Notes: generated by a model from the sequence alone, not told the origin. Shown: positions 41,760 through 53,988, counted from the stretch's first letter. The stretch: DNA of 64,000 nucleotides from Closterium sp. Naga37s-1 (GCA_947471745.1 CANJKZ010000537.1:565501-629500); one strand, 5' to 3'. Program-made: numbers and translations.

Positions 41760-42640
41760 CTCTTACCAGACAGGGCGGCTCGGGTGGCTCGGCGGCTCAG
41801 CGGCTCGGCAACTCGGCGGCTCGGGCGGCTCGGGCGGCTCGGCGGTACGGCGGCTCGGCAGCAACAGCGGCTCGGCGACTCGGCGGCTCGGGCGGCTCGG
41901 GCGGCTCGGCGGTACGGCGGCTCGGCAGCACGGGCGGCTCAGGTGGCGCGGCGGCTCGGGCGGCTCTGGTGGATCGGGCAGCTCGGCAGCAGCTCGGCGG
42001 CGCCGGCGGCTCGGTGGTGACGGCGGGGCCGCGCGGGGAGCGGCGGCGGGGCCGGGTGGAGCGGCGCCGGTAGGGCCGAGGCGCACCGGCGGGTGCAGTC
42101 AGCGGCGGCAGCAGCTGCGGCCCCGAGGGAGGTGGTGGCGGCTGCTGCTGGCGACGGCTGCGGCTGCTGCTGCAGGGACGGCGGCGGCCGCTGCTATAGG
42201 GACTGCGGCGGCTGCTGCGGCAGGGGCGGCGACGGCGGGCCGGAGGGGGGCGGCGACAGGGCCGCGAGAGGCCGCGAAGGGCGGCGAAGGGGCCGTGAAG
42301 GGCGGCGCGAGGGGCCGCGGAGGGCGGCGACGGGCCGTGATAGGGCGGCGCGAGGGGCCGCGGAGGGCGGCGACGGGCCGTAGGGGGCCGTGAGGGGCCG
42401 CGGGAGGGGCCGTAAGGGGCGTAAGGGGCCGCGCGAGGGGCCGTAAGGGACGGCGCGAGGGGCCGTAAGGGGCCGCTAAGGGCGGCGCGAGGGGCCGACG
42501 GGCGGCGCGAGGGGCCGTAAGGGGCCGTAAGGGCGGCGCGAGGGGCCGTAAGGGTGGCACGAGGGGGCCGTGAGAGGGGCCGCTAAGGGCGACGCGAAGG
42601 GGCCGTGAGGGGCCGTGAGAGGGCGCGACGGTAGGGAGGG
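41760..42640 (-). repeat. GC-rich minisatellite leader of Copia B
   Basis: Two arrays between primer site and gag: CGGCTCGG(G/C)-based units at about 41765-41990 and GGGGCCGTAAGGG / GGCGGCGCGAGG-based units at about 42240-42620. Same position as the leader array of Copia D but an unrelated unit sequence. Confidence 0.8.
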
Positions 42641-42746
42641 CACACAGGGCGCGACTCGGGCAGGAGCGAAGCGCGCTCCGGGCAGGAAAAAAAAATTCGT
42701 GGTGGGCCCTAGGAAGTGTTCCCACTAGGGAACCTGCTCGATACCA

Positions 42747-42870
42747 TGAGAAGAAACGAGGAATGGAATGACTAAAGGAAAGTTGGGTACAAAAGCAAAC
42801 CCTAGAAAACTGTACCCCATATGTGCTACCCCACTATAGCCTACAGTAGCTATGTCATATAAATCTGACA
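42747..42870 (-). repeat. 5' LTR of Copia B (124 bp)
   Basis: Identical to the 3' LTR, followed on the minus strand directly by the primer site. Confidence 0.93.
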
Positions 42871-42934
42871 CTTTCTTACGCGAACTACGTCACGTTGGAT
42901 GCAGCGAAGATCCGGTACACTTAATCGTTGCTGT

Positions 42935-43753
42935 TGTTATATTCACAATAGGCTTGAATGTGCCTAAAACGAAAGATAGAGAGCACAGACGGATTTCTGC
43001 ACAGCGGCTTCAAACGTTGATAGCGTTCTGCTCACAGCTGCAAATGACTTGATTCAAATTGGATCTGGAGCGTCTTTACGTCGTCTACAATTAGCAATTT
43101 AGATTGCACGATTTGATAAAGAATTGACGACACAGCGTCGGTTTGAACGAATGGTACTATGGCAGCCACTATAGTCTTAGAACACAAGATAGGAAGAGTT
43201 ACGAGTTGGGAATGACTCCCAGCTCCTACAAACCCCAAGAGCCGAGGTACAGTGATGTGTAACAGTGCCACACTGTCCCCAACCACGAAGGGTCTCGAAA
43301 CTACCCTTCACTAGGGCCTACACCAAGTGAAATGTTACACTACACAAAGTAATGTAACTATCTTCAATATCTTGAGGTGTACCCTTTTGGCGAGCTTCGA
43401 AATCACTTGAGGCTTGACACCAAGGCTCGGGCTCTTCATCACAAACTCATCCTTGAGTTCTTGATGGGTCTGCTGCACACACCTGCGACACGCCGAACGT
43501 TCGACACAGGACAAAATAGAAACCGCGCACGACAAAATAGAAACCGCGCGCGAGACACAAACGACCGCGTAACACGCGTCTAGCGATAACTCGCTATTGA
43601 CTCGACACACACACTCGACATCATGACTCAACATTCACACACAATTATAAGCATGAAATATATATTATCCCATGCCCTCATACCATTCCATACACACACA
43701 CATTCACGCACACGGACAACAAGCCGAGTGCAAACCGTAGGGTTGCACCAACA
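42935..43753 (-). repeat. 3' LTR of Copia A3
   Basis: Reads TGTTGGTGCAACC to GAATATAACA on the minus strand. Differs from its partner near 43149, 43482 and 43604. Confidence 0.95.
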
Positions 43754-43794
43754 AACTCCCCCTCGGATTGTTGGCCTTAGGATATGTTTCTCTC

Positions 43795-46700
43795 TCAGTT
43801 CAGAGCCATCCCAGCCAGCTTGCAACACTTCCAATGCTGCTGCTCCACCAGCCTCTTGGTCATCATGTCAGCCGGCTGCCCCGTGGTCTTCACGTAGCGC
43901 AACTCAACTTCACCCGCGGTTACCATGCTCCTCGTCCAATGCCACTTCACCCTCATGTGCTTCGTGAGTCCATGCAACACAGGGTTCTTAGCAAGAGCAA
44001 TGGCACCCTAGCTGTCACAGTACAGTGGGGTAGGTCCTTGCTGCTCCTCCCCCAATTCAGCCAACAAACGCCGCTGCCACACAATCTCCCGTACGGCACG
44101 GAAGAGTGCCATGTACTCGGACTCCACCGAGCTCAAAGCTTGGTCAACCTGCTTCTTGCTCTCCCAAGCAGTTGGGCCTCCACCAACACAGCATATGAAG
44201 CCTCCCACACTTGTCATGTCCTCTGGTTCTGATGCATATGAAGCATCCGAGTAGGCGGTGAGGAACAAACGCCCGGGTTCAACACCATCCGCGCCCTTTT
44301 GGCGCCTTTGTGCCGCCGCCGAGTATTGCAGCCCAACGGTCGGTGTTTGGCCAAGATACTTGGCCACCCTCATTCCAGCTGCTACCTGCTCCTCATTAGG
44401 GCATTGCACAACCCTAGCCAGCTGCCCGGTAGCAAACGCGACGTCCGGTCGGGTGTTTACCGCCGCATACATGAGGCTGCCCACCAACGAGTGAAATCGG
44501 CGCCTCTCCTCTTCACCAACGCTCTCCTCCTCTGGTCCCTTCACACACTTGAACCCAGAGGGAAAGGGTGTAGCCACATGGCCTTCACTCTGCCCAAAGT
44601 TGGCAGCCAATGCCTCCAGGTACTTTCGTTGATGCACCCGCATGCACCGCTTCTCCACATCTCGTTCGATGTGGAGCCCAAGGTAGAAGCTCACGTCACC
44701 AAGGGCCTTGCACTTGAACTTGTCTTGAAGCTTCAGCATCACCTCCTTCACAAGGTCAGAAGAGGGTGAGAAAATGAGGATGTCATCCACATAAACCACC
44801 ATGAAACTCCTCTGCTCCCCCTCGCCAAGCATGAACAAGGAGTGATCGGCCGTTGAGGGAGTGAAGCCGATCCCCTCCAACACTTCGCGCAGCTTCATGT
44901 ACCATTGCCTAGGGGCCTGCTTCAGCCCATAGAGGGCCTTCTTCAGCTTCCACACTCTGCCACTACCATCATCAAACCCCTCTGGCTGCGCCATAAAAAT
45001 CTCCTCCTCAAGGATGCCGTTAAGGAATGCCGTTACGATGTCCATTTGCTTTACTACCCATCCTTTGATGGCGGCTCCCGCGAATAGGGTTCGCAGCGTC
45101 GTCGGCTTCACCACAGGGGCAAACAGCTCCTTGAAGTCCACCTTCTCCTTCTGCTGGTACCCCTTGGCTACAAGCCTAGACTTGTAGCGCTCGATCTTGC
45201 CGTCGGCATCCGACTTGATTTTGAAGAGCCACTTGGACGTTATCGCCGTACGCCCCTCCGGTAGCTCCACCAATTCAAACGTGTCATTCTCCTCGATGCT
45301 CTTCAGCTCACTCTCCATGGCCTTCTTCCACTCCTCAGCATCACTACTCTCCAAAGCCTCCTTGAGAGTTGCTGGTTCTCCCGGCATCTCCACCGGAGAG
45401 AAGAACGCGAAGGCACACTCCTCGTAGTCACTCTCCTCGTCGTCTCCGACCATCATTGCCGCTCCGGCCAGGGCTGTCTTGCCCTGCTTTCCCGGCGCAT
45501 CATAGGTCAACCTATTAGGGGGTTGAACTCTCCTCTTCCCCCTTCCTTCCTCCTCAGCTGCAGGGACTTGAAGGCCTTGGCGTTGCTGCGGTGTGGCTCG
45601 AATCCGTGGAGCACTCGTAGTACGGGAAGGGAGTGACGGTGCACGCTCGCTCACTTGCTGCACCTCCTCCTCTTCTTCCTCTGCATCATTGGCCTCCTCT
45701 CCCCCATTCACAAGGGAGGATTGCCTTGTGGTTGTGCTGCCACTGCTCAGTTCCAAAGGCAGCTCCACATGCTCCAAACCGGAACTCTTCACCTCCCCAA
45801 ACCGCACGCCTATCTTCGCCTCATTCTCCGCCTTCCAATCCTTGTACATGAAGTTCTCCATGAACTTGCAGTCCCTGCTCACCAAGAACTTCTTGGTGAA
45901 TGGGTCCCAAAGAAGCCATCCCTTGCTGTTTTGAGCCATGCCCAAGTGCACGGCCCACACCGCCTTGGCACCAAGCTTGTTGTGCCGAAGATGCTTAGGC
46001 ACGAGCGCCATGCACATGCACCCGAACACCCGAAGCATATCCACCTTTGGCTTCTTTCCTAGCCACTCCACATAGGGCACCCATTTGTCTGCTCCCACAT
46101 GAGTCAAGGCTCTGTTCTTGGCCACACACGCGCTCCGCACCGCATCAGGCCAGAAATAGTCGGGTAGCCCGGCTTCAATGAGCAACCCGCGTGCCGCCTC
46201 CGTGATTGTGCGGTTCGCTCGCTCGGCGATGCCGTTCATTGCAGGGGAGTATGGCATGGTGAGGGAGTGCCGAATACCATTCTTCTTCAGCCACAACCCA
46301 AACTCCTTGCTCAGGAACTCTCCCCCTCGATCGGTGCGGATTGACTTGACTAGACGGTCTTGTTGCCGCTCCACCATCGGGAACCAATCCGTCTTCAACG
46401 TTTCAGCCACGTCGCTCTTCTTGGCCAGCACGTACACCCAAGTCATGCGGGTGTAGACGTCGACAATGGTGAGAAAATACTCAGCTCCAGCATCTCCAAG
46501 CTTCAGGGGGCCCACCACGTCCATCACCACCTCATCAAGCGGTGCCTTTGCCGTTGCCTCCGAACTAGGGAACGGAAACCGGGTGAACTTGGCTTGAATG
46601 CACGTCGGGCAGCCAAGCACCTCATCGGGCTCCCCCTTCACACGTATGCCAGCAACCATCTCATTCTTCACTAGCTGCTGCAAGATGGGCAGGGCCACAT

Positions 46701-48564
46701 GCCCCATGCGCCGATGCAAGGTGAGCCAATCACACTCCCCCGTAGCCGAAGTTGGATTGGAGAATGCCGCGCTCGCAATAGCGCCCCACATACTCTCTCC
46801 GTAGTCCTCCTCTGCTGCTGCCTCTGGGTTCTCCTCACCCTTTTGCTGCTCCTTGGTTGCTGCACCACTCTCCTTAGGTTCACTGAACTTGCTGGTCCCT
46901 CCAGGTTTGCTCTTCTTGAGCTCATTCTCCTTAGCGCGACCGTTCGCGCCATCGTCGCTACCGACCGCTCCATCCTTGGTGCTGATGCTTGCTGCCACTT
47001 GCCTCTCCTTAGGCATAGGGACCACTGGGATCTGCCACATCTCGTTGTAGACATCCCTGTCCTCATGAAGGTCCCAAAGAATTCGATCGCCAAGCCTTGC
47101 GGTGTAGGTCTTGGCTCCCTTCGAGTTCGTGTCCATGCCAGCCTTTGCCAACCGCCGCACGGAAATCAGGTTTGCAGCAAGGCTGGGCACCCAAAGCACG
47201 TTCTTGAGGCCCACCATCTTCCCATCAGCACCCTTGAACATGGCCTTGCCCATGCCTTTCACCTCTGCTCGCTGCCCCAAAGCCGATGTGACATGCTTCA
47301 CCGGTGACGGCTCGAGTTCGGTGAGCAAGTCCGGGCGAGGTGTCATGCTACAGGTAGCGCCACTATCAATCACCCAATAGTCCAGGGGGTGTAGGGTCAC
47401 CTTCCCCACAGCTGCTGGCTCCTCAAAGCCTTCATCCTTCTCTGGACCAGCCGGTACTTGCGTCGACACGAAGTAGAATAGACCCGGGTATCGATCGTCG
47501 CTCGGGTCCTTGTCGTTGTCTCCGCTCTTCATGTTTGCAGCTCCGCCACCGCGACCGCCACGGCCTCCACGGCCTCGTCCTCTCCCTCCTCCTGCTCCTC
47601 TACCCTCTTGGCCTTGAGCAGGGGTCCAACCATCAGGGAGTTTGTAGCAGTCGCGCCACATGTGTCCGCTCTTGTGGCAATAGTGACACTCGCCGTCGAA
47701 TCGGCCGCGACCGCGTCCGTAGCTCTTGTCGTCGCTGCCGTAACCGCCACTCCTGCGGCCTCCGCCGAAGTTGCTGCCACCAAACCTTCCTCCCCCTCGT
47801 CCTCTGCCTCTTCCTCGACCATATCCACGGCCGATGCTCGCTGCCCCAGCGCCATCCGCACTCGCCAACTCACGGCGGCGGAAATCCTCTTGAAGGATAG
47901 CTCGCTTCACGTCTTCAAGCGAGAGGCGGGGCAAGTCGCGATTAAGGTTGATGATGAGCGAGGACCATGACTCTGGGAGTAAGGCCAGCAACTTGGTCTT
48001 CTTTTGGAGCTCACTGTAGTTCAAATCAGCTCCCTCAAGCCGCGTCAACAAGTCGAAGAATTTCTGCACCCCTTCTTCAACCGCTTCGTCTTCTTCAATT
48101 CGTAGTGCCGCCATTTGCCGTTCCAACACCACCGCTACCGCCGCTGTTGCAGGAGCATGTACACCCTTGAGAGCAGCCCATGCCTTTGGTCCTTTCTCTG
48201 GTTCACGCTGGAATGACTTGATGTGACGGATCTGACTGCTCCCCAACGCTTGCCCAAGTAAGAGATAGCCTTGTGCGCTCTTCCGCACCCACGGGCTCTT
48301 CTCCGGGTCGTTCTCGGGGCGCTTCTCCGTTCCTTCCATCACCTCCAGCAGGTCATAGTGGTCAAAGATGTTCTCCATCTTGAAGGACCATTCAGCAAAG
48401 TTGTCACCGTTGAACTTGTCAAGCCCAAACACCCTAGGCTCATCCCTAGGTGGGCCAAGACTTGGTTGCATGGGCGCCATGGCTGAATCACGGGGTTGGC
48501 CTTGAGCTTGAGCTTCTCCACTGCCACCAGCACCTCTGCCACCCCTTTCCTCAGGTCCAGACAT
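43795..48564 (-). CDS. Copia A3 gag-pol polyprotein with in-frame UAG in RNase H
   Basis: ATG 48564-48562; UAG at plus positions 44010-44008; downstream TGA at 43797-43795. Same domain order and key motifs as A2: knuckle CHYCHKSGHMWRDC, protease DSGATCSM (Cys where A1 and A2 have Tyr), TDRGGEF, NGIAERAN, YVDDILIF, SSVESEYMA. The stop is at exactly the same codon as in A2 (after LYCDS), so it was inherited from a common source copy rather than gained twice. Integrase has EWLGKKPK where A1 and A2 have EWLGRKPK. No other breaks are visible. Confidence 0.93.
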
Positions 48565-48598
48565 TGTCGAAACTGCTCCAAGGGCCTCTGATACCACT

Positions 48599-49417
48599 TG
48601 TTATATTCACAATAGGCTTGAATGTGCCTAAAACGAAAGATAGAGAGCACAGACGGATTTCTGCACAGCGGCTTCAAACGTTGATAGCGTTCTGCTCACA
48701 GCTGCAAATGACTTGATTCAAATTGGATCTGGAGCGTCTTTACGTCGTCTACAATTAGCAATTTAGATTGCACGATTTGATAAAGAATTGACGACACAGC
48801 GTCGGTTTGAACGAACGGTACTATGGCAGCCACTATAGTCTTAGAACACAAGATAGGAAGAGTTACGAGTTGGGAATGACTCCCAGCTCCTACAAACCCC
48901 AAGAGCCGAGGTACAGTGATGTGTAACAGTGCCACACTGTCCCCAACCACGAAGGGTCTCGAAACTACCCTTCACTAGGGCCTACACCAAGTGAAATGTT
49001 ACACTACACAAAGTAATGTAACTATCTTCAATATCTTGAGGTGTACCCTTTTGGCGAGCTTCGAAATCACTTGAGGCTTGACACCAAGGCTCGGGCTCTT
49101 CATCACAAACTCATCCTTGAGTTCTTGATGGGTCTGCTGCACACATCTGCGACACGCCGAACGTTCGACACAGGACAAAATAGAAACCGCGCACGACAAA
49201 ATAGAAACCGCGCGCGAGACACAAACGACCGCGTAACACGCGTCTAGCGATAACTCGCTATTGACTCAACACACACACTCGACATCATGACTCAACATTC
49301 ACACACAATTATAAGCATGAAATATATATTATCCCATGCCCTCATACCATTCCATACACACACACATTCACGCACACGGACAACAAGCCGAGTGCAAACC
49401 GTAGGGTTGCACCAACA
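48599..49417 (-). repeat. 5' LTR of Copia A3
   Basis: 819 bp, followed on the minus strand by the primer site TGGTATCAGAGGCC at 48596 and downward. Confidence 0.95.
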
Positions 49418-50089
49418 GCTGTGGGGCCCCCGCCATGGACTGGTGGCGAGTCATCGTGACGTCGCAGCGCACCTAGGAGCCATTGTCGCAAGAGGAAGGG
49501 CCCACGGGCCCAGCCGTCACCTGGAGTTCATTCTGCGAGACAGCCCAATACAGCACGTGGGACGCGTGGTGCGCAAGGCTTCGGACGCACTTTGAGCCAA
49601 TCGCGGCCTCGATTTCAGCACGTCAGAAGCTGCGCACTTGGCGACAGCTTGGGTCGGTTCAAGACTACACCAGCGGTTTTCTCGCGCTGTGTGAGCAAGT
49701 CGGCTACATGCACGAAGCGGAGCGAGTGGATCGCTACGTCGGCGGCCTGAAGCTGGAAATCTCGCAATAAATTTTTCTTCGCGGGATCTCGAACTTCAAT
49801 GAAATCTTGGTGCTAGCGGAGAAAATCGACATCCTACGCCGTCCGAGATCGGGGTCCTACTATGGACATCGCCCTCGGGGACCGCCCGAGCACGCCACTG
49901 TACACACCGTTGCGACGAATGCAGCTGCCGCGCCGTTTAAAGGGCGCCGCTTTGCGTGCAACAGGCCGGGACATCACAATAGCGAATGCCCAGAGGAGCT
50001 AATGCGCCGTGGAGCAGAGCACGGGAGGGAGTCTGGGAGGCAGGGAAACGCCAACAGTCAGTAGAGTACGGGCCCACTACTGACGAGAC

Positions 50090-53000
50090 TCACTGCTCGC
50101 CCGACCTCACTGACTTTCACCGAGTTACAGTACCGATTCACGTAATCGATCGGGCTCGGCTGAATAAGGAGGGTACAGCGACAGATTGCCCAATACTGAT
50201 TCACGGGAAAATACAGGGGGTAGCAGTGAAGTTTTTTATCGACGGAGGAGCAAGTCACAGTTTAGTTAATATCGCGACGACACGGAAACTGCAACTGACA
50301 CTTAACCGCTGCTTACCGAAGATCGATGCACGCTTAGTTGACGGCACGCCACTGGCTATACGGGAGAAAGTGGAGAGAGTGAAGGTTCGTTGCGGGGGGA
50401 ATTTCGGGTTTACGCAGGAAATGCTCGCGACGACACTAGATGGGCACGACATATTACTGGGACGTGATTGGCTGCGACGATACAAACCGATAATTGACAG
50501 GACAACAGGTAGCTGCACTGTGAGAAGCGGTGGTAACTGGGTCGAACTACCTCGCTGGCGGTCGCCTGAGTCTTCAACGTTCCACGTCAACGCCATCACG
50601 ATGAAACGGGTTGTCGCCGCTGGAGCTGACGTGTATGCAGTGGACATCACGGTGGTGGGAGAAGCGGAGCAGCCGAGTGATTTTCAGAAACTGCTGGCAG
50701 CCGTACCGCACGAACTACAGGAACTACTGAAACGGTACCCGGGGATTTTTCCTGACGACTTACCGGAGGGACTGCCACCTCAGCGAGCACACGACCACCG
50801 CATAGAGTTCCGTACAGCGACCGTTCAGACTGACACAACCCGAACTTGACGAACTGAGGAAGCAGCTAGATTACCTACTGGAGCAAAAGTTCATCCGACC
50901 AAGTTCGTCCCCGTTCGCCGCACCGATGCTACTCACACCGAAAAAAGACAGAGGGTTTCGCATGTGTATCGACTACCGCGCACTGAACAGGGTCACAGTC
51001 AAGTCGCGATACCCCATCCCCCGCGCCGACGAACTGATAGATCAACTGCGAACAGCACGGGTTTTCTCGAAAATCGACCTACGGGGAGGTTACCACCAGA
51101 TTAGAGTCGAACCATTGGACTGCGCCAAGACAGCTTTTAGGACTAGATACGGGTCATTCGAGTGCACTGTGATGGCATTTGGGCTGACCAACGCACCGGC
51201 GACATTTTAGATGACCATGAACGAGGCGTTTAGGCCACTCTTAGACGCGTGCGTGATAGTTTACCTCGACGACATCCTGGTCTACAATTGCGATAAGCAG
51301 CAGCACTTGGCAGATCTGGAAGCAGTGTTTAAAGTTTTAGACGAGCACCGACTACTGACCAAGGGTTCCAAGTGCGTTTTTTTTCAGGACAGGTTAGAAT
51401 TCAGGGGCACGTTAGGCTGGAGTTGAGATCGACCCAAAGAAGATGGACACAGTAAAAGCGTGGCACCCCCGACAAATATCACGGAGCTGCAGAGTTTTTT
51501 TAGGTTTCGTTAAATATGTGCGTCTGTTCGTCCCCGACATTGCACGGTTAACTGCCCCACTGACGGATCTGCTGCGGAAGGGGGTCGCTTTTACGTGGGG
51601 GGAGAAAGAGCATGCTGCCTTCCCTCCCCTGAAAACTGTTCTCTGTTCACCACCCGTACTGGGCATCGCCGACCCACACCGCCCATTCGAAGTAGTTACA
51701 GACGCAATCGACATCGCCATCGGAGCCGTACTACTACAGGATTTCGGCAACGGCTTACAGCCCATCGCATACGAGTCACGAAAACTGCATCCGCCCGAGA
51801 AGAATTACCCGATACACGACCGCGAAATGCTCGTGATCGTGCACGCGTTCAAGGTCTGGTGCTGTTACTTGACTGGCGCAGACGTGACAGTGCGGACATA
51901 CCACAAATCACTACAGTACCTCCGCGCACAGCCCCACCTCAACCCACGACAAGTCCGTTGGCTCGACTTTATCGAGTCCAACTTCCACTACACGATCACC
52001 TACAAAAAGGGAGCATCGAACATCGCCGACGCACTGACCCGCCCCACTGCCCAAATACACGCCATACTACTCGCCCAGACCAGCCCACTGCTTACAGGCC
52101 TATTTACCCACGGCTACCAGACGTATCCATTCTTCACCGGAGGTAATTCGCAGCAGTTCGCAGCAGCAAAATGGGTTTATTACGTAAAAGCCGGCACAGA
52201 CCGCATGTGGGTACCAAGCCACACTTTAATACGGGAATTTCTGCTACAGGAGGCACATGACGGAATTACCTCACGACATTTCGGAGTAGAGAAATCACGG
52301 CAGCAACTGCAACGATATTACTACTGGCCCGAGATGCTGATCGACGTGCAGCGACACGTGGCATCGTGTCCCACCTGCCAGCTCATGAAGTCGGCACGAC
52401 AGCGAACAGCAGGACAGTTACTGCCGATACCACCCCCAGAGCGTGCTTGGCAGCAGGTGACGATGGACTTCGTCACGGGGTTACCGGCCGGAGCAAGTGG
52501 GAACGACGCGATCATGGTCGTCGTCGATCGGCTGACGAAGATGGCACATTTCGCAGCCTGCAAAAAATCAATCACAGCCGAAGAAACAGCCCAACTGTTC
52601 ATCACCACCGTCGTTCGACTACACGGGATACCAGCGGCAATCATTAGCGATCGTGATGCGAAATTCACCAACAACTTTTGGACGAACCTGTGGCAGCAGT
52701 TCGGCACGCGACTACAGTTCAGCTCATCGTACCACCCCGAAACCGACGGACCGACAGAACGGACAAACTAAACCATGGAGCAGTTAATTTGGGCCATGTG
52801 CGACGACCCGGTAACACGGGAACAACAGCTGCCACTCATAGAATTCACTTACAACAACTCCACGTCAGCCACGACACAACAATCGCCATTCTACCTCAAC
52901 TACGGACAGAACCCAACAGTGCCCATGACCCCGAATCCCGACAACTTAGTACCATGCGCGCAACAGTTCGCATAATTATTACAGGCAGCACGGACCCGGG

Positions 53001-53520
53001 CAGCAGACGCCATAAAAAAATCGAGCATCATTGCTAAGCGTAACGCCGATCGCCACCGTCGCCCAGTCACCTACCAGCCCGACGACCTCGTACTCCTCGA
53101 CACCCAAAACCTCCGCCTGCCCATAACCCCGTAACTCCGCCCCCGATATTGTGGGCCATTGCGCATCAGCCACATGATCACACCCGTCAGCGCCCACCTC
53201 CTCCTTTCTGCTGACTGGTACGCCAGCCCGTCATTCCACGTCAGCTTACTCCGCCCATACGTCCCCTCCACCAGCCAATTGCCTCGCAACCGCCCCGCTA
53301 GCATGACACGACCACCAACAGAGCCAGTCATCACACCCCAAAAAACATAAGCCACCGAGTTCGTGACCCACGTGGAGCTCGCAGGGTCAAGTTCCTGATT
53401 CGTTGGAAGGGCCGCACGCCCACCGAGGACAACTGGGTGCCCTAGGACAGAATTGAAAGTCACCCCGTCCTCACCGAGTATCTCCGCAGCCGCAATTTTC
53501 GAGATGTACACGCACTCTCG
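50090..53520 (+). pseudogene. Chromovirus G pol with C-terminal chromodomain, decayed
   Basis: Protease reads FIDGGASHSL, with Gly at the usual DSG/DTG middle position, then ILLGRDWL. Reverse transcriptase has [24 protein letters not shown] and catalytic VYLDDILVY. RNase H contains VVTDAIDIAIGAVL and DREMLVIVHA. Integrase has the HH-CC zinc site (HFGVEKSRQQ, CPTCQL), core MDFVTGLP, ISDRDAKF and HPETDGPTERTN. An SH3-like stretch (FHVSLLRPY) and a chromodomain segment (KFLIRWKGRTPTEDNW, LTEYLRSR, about 53390-53510) follow, defining a chromovirus. Stops: TAG 51208-51210 (Gln position of PATFQ), TAA 52769-52771 (TNQ) and TAG 53443-53445. Frameshifts lie near 50845, 51415-51440 and 52975. Confidence 0.88.
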
Positions 53521-53550
53521 TAAGGAGGGCCTCCTTGGGGAGGGGGTTAG

Positions 53551-53894
53551 TGTAAGGAAAATTCCTTTTCCTTACTTCGCGCCCCTGCATAACGCGTACA
53601 CGGCGGTTCCCGCCAACGGCACCGAAAAGTGAAACGTTACCCGCTCGTGACACTCGCATCGACCATTGCTCCCGCCACTGTACACCTCGCGACCCAATCT
53701 CACGGTTCGGTTGGTAACACGCGCTCCGGTCCTCCGCCTTCCCAACCTCGGCGCTAGGCACGTAGCGCACCTCATTTTCTCGCGTTACCGTTACCACGCC
53801 AGGTTCGCTATATATTCTTTGCTCATGCCTTCGCTCAATGTATTGTTTTGCTTCGATAGTGCAATTCTCGCTCGCTCGCTCGATTGCACTCATA
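53551..53894 (+). repeat. 3' LTR of chromovirus G
   Basis: Begins TGTAAGGAAAATTCC directly after a polypurine tract. Contains TATATATTC near 53808 and ends near GCACTCATA. Compared with the 5' LTR it has a TACA insertion and a 7-bp gap. Confidence 0.85.
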
Positions 53895-53988
53895 ATGGAT
53901 GTAAGTTTTGTCATGCAACTTGCGGCCCGTGACCGTTTTCAACCCTGCTGTAACGTACTGCACCATGCTAAACAAATGAGGTACTTTA

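Larger units (their letters stand above)
29121..42870 (-). mobile_element. Copia B, short-LTR element hosting Copia A2
   Basis: Identical 124-bp LTRs at 29121-29244 and 42747-42870, flanked by the exact duplication CTTTC (29116-29120 and 42871-42875). The primer site on the minus strand is TGGTATCGAGCAGG (42746-42733). The polypurine tract lies next to 29245. Copia A2 plus one CAAGC copy (6,488 bp) is inserted in gag-pol; the element proper is about 7.26 kb. Inserted in gag of chromovirus G in the opposite orientation. Confidence 0.95.
42935..49417 (-). mobile_element. Copia A3, complete 6,483-bp element nested in chromovirus G
   Basis: LTRs 42935-43753 (3') and 48599-49417 (5'), 819 bp each with about three differences by eye. 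Target duplication GCTGT at 42930-42934 and 49418-49422. Same length as A2 and more than 99 per cent alike in the portions compared, but in the opposite orientation. It interrupts gag of G 60 bp to the right of Copia B. Confidence 0.97.
27781..50060 (+). pseudogene. Chromovirus G gag, split into four pieces
   Basis: Starts at ATG 27781 (MAEFNLATLTQERLDQLV), with coiled-coil-like sequence and a disordered region. Pieces: 27781-28207, 29075-29120, 42876-42934 and 49423-50060. After removing each insertion and one target copy the frame continues through WVFTMNVLSYANYVTLDAAK into the TWW-type gag core (AMDWWRV), then WDAWCARLRTHFEP and GSVQDYTSGFLALCEQVGY. A CX2CX4HX4C-like knuckle survives only in degenerate form (FACNRPGHHNSEC near 49950). 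Stops include TAG at 28174-28176 and TAA at 42922-42924. A 1-nt shift lies in a C-run near 49430. Confidence 0.8.
27249..53894 (+). mobile_element. Ty3/gypsy chromovirus G, host of nested insertions
   Basis: LTRs 27249-27595 and 53551-53894 differ at about 15 positions plus two or three indels by eye. The primer site beside the 5' LTR reads TGGTATTCAGAGCC (from about 27601). The polypurine tract GGGGAGGGGG lies just before 53551. Order: gag, protease, reverse transcriptase, RNase H, integrase, chromodomain. Its gag is split by a putative solo LTR, Copia B (itself hosting A2) and Copia A3. Without insertions it would be about 5.5 kb. No clean 5-bp duplication was found at its outer ends. Many stops and frameshifts: inactive. 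Confidence 0.88.

Noticed and set aside
42099-42725. 208-residue minus-strand Pro/Ala/Arg-rich frame
   Set aside because: Lies wholly within the minisatellite leader of Copia B, upstream of its gag start.
28174-53445. Reassignment of UAG and UAA to glutamine, as in some ulvophyte algae
   Set aside because: The eight-exon transposase, the mTERF frame and the GT61 exons use no in-frame UAG or UAA. The GT8 gene ends in TAA at the expected place. The stops are confined to decaying or transposon frames, which also have frameshifts and a Trp-to-TGA change.
27244-53899. Target duplication for chromovirus G
   Set aside because: The 5 bp outside the LTRs (GATTT and ATGGA) do not match, and shifting the borders did not give an acceptable pair.
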